DNA of 64,000 nt from Actimicrobium sp035984655. GTDB taxonomy: Bacteria; Pseudomonadota; Gammaproteobacteria; Burkholderiales; Burkholderiaceae_D. The stretch is from positions 62,001-126,000 of the forward strand of contig NZ_JAXCHT010000003.1 of assembly GCF_035984655.1 (NCBI RefSeq), given 5' to 3'. Under the pieces are notes generated by a model. It ran no database searches and was not told the DNA's origin. It saw nothing but the letters and a program-made list of their open reading frames with translations. The position numbers were made by a program, and so were the translations under genes. Below, in pieces: positions 62,271 through 64,000 of the stretch. Positions within the stretch are counted from its first letter, which is position 1. Each line of letters starts with the position of its first letter.

Positions 62271-63233
62271 CTACTTCTGCGTGACCAAGGGCACGCGTCC
62301 CTGGTCGGCGCCGGCAATGAGGAATTTGTGCGGGTCCTGCTGCACGCCTTTGACCAGCACCTCGAAATGCAGGTGCGAACCGGTCGAGCGCCCGGTCGAT
62401 CCAATGTCGGCAACGTACTGGCCGCGCTGGACGATATCACCGACTTTTGCCAGCAAGCGGGACGCATGCGCATAGCGCGTCACGATCTCGTTGCCGTGGT
62501 CAATCTCCAGCATGTTGCCAAACTGATGATGAAATTCCGCCGCAATGACCACGCCGCCAGCGGCAGCGATGATGTGCGTTCCGGTCGGCGCAGGAAAGTC
62601 GATCCCCTCATGAAACGCACTGTGGCCGGTGAAGGGGTCAAAACGCCAGCCAAAACCGGAGGCGTTATAACTGACATTGACGGGCTGGATGGTTGGCAGC
62701 AGCTTCGAGCGGATCTTGTCGAACATAAGCGTGGTTTCCACCACATTCATGTAGTCGGAACGGTGTTCGACATCGACCGCCAGTGCGTCCAGCGCACTTT
62801 GAAATGCACTCAGGGTCAGTTCGGGCGGGCGCGGGCGCAACCGGTTGGCGGGCTCGGAACCACCGCGACCGGGCAATTCCTTGAAATTGAATTCTTCCGG
62901 CTTGACCCCGGACAGCCCTTGCACACGCTCGCCCAAGGCATCCAGACGCATCAACTGGGCCTGCATCTCGCCGAGCTTGATGGCCATCGCGGCGAGATTT
63001 TCCTTCAGATACTTGTCTTTTTTGCCGGCGTCGTCCGGGCTGGCCGAGGACAACATATTTTGCAGGAAGGGCAACTTCAGTTCGGTGGCGTGGGTGAGCG
63101 CAATCCAGGTTAGCAGGCTGGAACACAACACCAGCGCCACCAGCGCCACCACACCACCGACCAGCCAGTGCCGGTACGTCAGCGTGATGGATCGGGCCTT
63201 GGTAAAACGGGGGTGCAACAAAATGATTTGCAT
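62271..63233 (-). CDS. M23-family metallopeptidase, membrane-anchored
   Basis: Encodes 320 residues. One N-terminal membrane helix (about 25-47, VGGVVALVALVLCSSLLTWI) is followed by a coiled-coil-like stretch (LAAMAIKLGEMQAQLMRLDALG) and an M23 LytM domain. Zinc and catalytic residues: HEGIDFPAPTG with the first histidine and aspartate, and TGSHLHFEVL with the second pair, so it looks active as a DD- or endopeptidase. M23 proteins may instead be inactive amidase activators, but the intact motifs favour activity. It is divergent from dciA and precedes secA. Confidence 0.93.
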   Translation of the reverse strand: MQIILLHPRFTKARSITLTYRHWLVGGVVALVALVLCSSLLTWIALTHATELKLPFLQNMLSSASPDDAGKKDKYLKENLAAMAIKLGEMQAQLMRLDALGERVQGLSGVKPEEFNFKELPGRGGSEPANRLRPRPPELTLSAFQSALDALAVDVEHRSDYMNVVETTLMFDKIRSKLLPTIQPVNVSYNASGFGWRFDPFTGHSAFHEGIDFPAPTGTHIIAAAGGVVIAAEFHHQFGNMLEIDHGNEIVTRYAHASRLLAKVGDIVQRGQYVADIGSTGRSTGSHLHFEVLVKGVQQDPHKFLIAGADQGRVPLVTQK

Positions 63234-63294
63234 CTCGACTCCGTTCGCTGGCTTGCGTGAATCTGGTGTGCCAATGCTGTGCTAAGGTTGCGCG

Positions 63295-63786
63295 ATGACG
63301 CGCCCTTCCACATTTGTTCCATTCAAAACCGGCTCACGCCAGCCGCCAACGCCCAAGGGTGCCGCGGATTTTTTGCGCGGAAATGACAAAATGGCAGCAT
63401 TGCTGCCGTCAGTCACGCGAATGATGGCGCTGCAAAACGATTGCGCGGCTTCCCTGCCGTCGATGTTCAGTGCCTGCGGCGTCCTGCAGTTCGAATCGGG
63501 GCAGTTGGTGCTGTCCACGCCCAACGCTGCGCTGGCGTCGAAGCTCAAACAGCAACTCCCGAAATTACAGGACGGATTGCAGAAGTGCGGGTGGCAGGTT
63601 AATGCAATCCGTCTCAAAGTGCAAGTTGGCCCCCCACTCGAAAAACCGGCGCCTGTCAAGCAGTTGAAGCTGCCTGATCCGGCGATATCTGCCCTGACCG
63701 AACTGGAAACGCTGCTGGAGAATTCACCGCGCAATGCGACGCTGCTGGCGGCCATCCATGCACTGGTAAAACGTCCGCGGGCCTGA
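63295..63786 (+). CDS. DciA-like DUF721 protein
   Basis: Encodes 163 residues. The core SLPSMFSACGVLQFESGQLV followed by VLSTPNAALASKLKQQLPK matches the DUF721 pattern; DciA members load the replicative helicase in bacteria lacking DnaC-type loaders. N- and C-terminal stretches are probably disordered. It is divergent from the M23 gene and the secA cluster, an order seen in other betaproteobacteria. The match is by domain pattern and context. Confidence 0.82.
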   Translation: MTRPSTFVPFKTGSRQPPTPKGAADFLRGNDKMAALLPSVTRMMALQNDCAASLPSMFSACGVLQFESGQLVLSTPNAALASKLKQQLPKLQDGLQKCGWQVNAIRLKVQVGPPLEKPAPVKQLKLPDPAISALTELETLLENSPRNATLLAAIHALVKRPRA

Positions 63787-63933
63787 GGGTCATGTTCCCG
63801 GCCAATTGTTGCGGCAGAACAGCCAAAGTTACGTGCCTGCTGGGGTTGCATTAGCGATACGGTTATACTCTCGCTCCAGCAACAGCGTTTGCTGCGTCGG
63901 CCCACGAGCGGCCACGCGCAAGGGAAAACGCGA

Positions 63934-64000
63934 TTGATCAATAACGTAGCAGTCAGGTTTGGCCATCGTCGCAGCACCTGCGCCGGCAAACTGTCGTTTG
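63934..64000 (+). CDS. Possible 5' end of another gene, cut by window edge
   Basis: A TTG at 63934, preceded eight bases upstream by AAGGGA, opens a frame running to the end of the window (about 22 codons, starting INNVAVRFGHRRS). A TTATAC element near 63862 could be a -10 box. The stretch is too short to recognise. The remaining bases 63787-63933 show no other gene. Confidence 0.25.
   Translation, partial: MINNVAVRFGHRRSTCAGKLSF

Overview
The window reads as chromosomal core sequence of a GC-rich betaproteobacterium in the Burkholderiales, most likely the Oxalobacteraceae (Herminiimonas/Herbaspirillum-type). This is inferred from gene content and order: pilG-H-I-J-chpA; rubredoxin / thiD-like / hemL; pilSR beside ampD and a ccsA-like gene; pilBCD-coaE-zapD-yacG; mutT / DUF815 / argJ / secA / M23 / dciA; and Lys/Ala-rich histone-like proteins. 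Nearly every base is in or next to a housekeeping gene. I see no IS element, prophage, CRISPR array, integrase or toxin-antitoxin module.

Layout. 1-6 kb: twitching chemosensory operon pilG-pilH-pilI-pilJ-chpA on the minus strand, with chpA running off the left edge. 6.1-8.5 kb: rubredoxin, divergent from a ThiD-like kinase and hemL. 8.5-17.9 kb: a tightly packed minus-strand run of nine genes (mpl, yqiA, ubiC, DUF3857/transglutaminase, RNase II, TonB-like, aroE, mtgA, DUF4124), mostly overlapping or nearly abutting. 18.0-24.7 kb: plus-strand unknown gene, tlpA, aroQ, accB, accC, prmA, DUF3426 protein and a PfkB sugar/nucleoside kinase. 24.7-26.5 kb: DUF167, yggT and a large histone H1-like protein. 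26.5-27.0 kb: a gene-free stretch with two minus-strand terminators and a structured segment that may encode a small RNA. 27.0-31.5 kb: class Ia ribonucleotide reductase nrdA-nrdB behind a promoter overlapped by two NrdR-type boxes. 31.5-36.4 kb: ampD, pilR, pilS, a short PP0621-like protein and a ccsA-like gene. 36.4-39.0 kb: an ABC importer of the nitrate/sulfonate/taurine class. 39.2-41.3 kb: ffh and a SWIB-domain protein with a histone-like tail. 41.3-50.9 kb: lytic transglycosylase, proS, rppH, CNP1-like protein, proB, obgE, rpmA, rplU, ispB, tRNA-Pro(CGG) and a CorC/HlyC protein. 51.2-56.7 kb: pilB, pilC, pilD, coaE, zapD, yacG. 56.7-64 kb: mutT, DUF815 ATPase, argJ, secA, M23 peptidase, dciA and the possible start of another gene.

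Three clusters serve type IV pili: chemosensory control (pilG-chpA), transcriptional control (pilSR) and assembly/prepilin processing (pilBCD). A second theme is envelope building and recycling (mpl, mtgA, ampD, lytic transglycosylase, M23, secA, zapD). The rest is central metabolism and information processing.

I found no clear new multi-gene system. The items most worth checking are the candidate small RNA downstream of nrdB, the paired NrdR sites over the nrdA promoter, the two unrelated proteins with histone-like Ala/Lys tails, and the divergent ThiD-like kinase. Function calls come from recognising families by eye; no database search was run.
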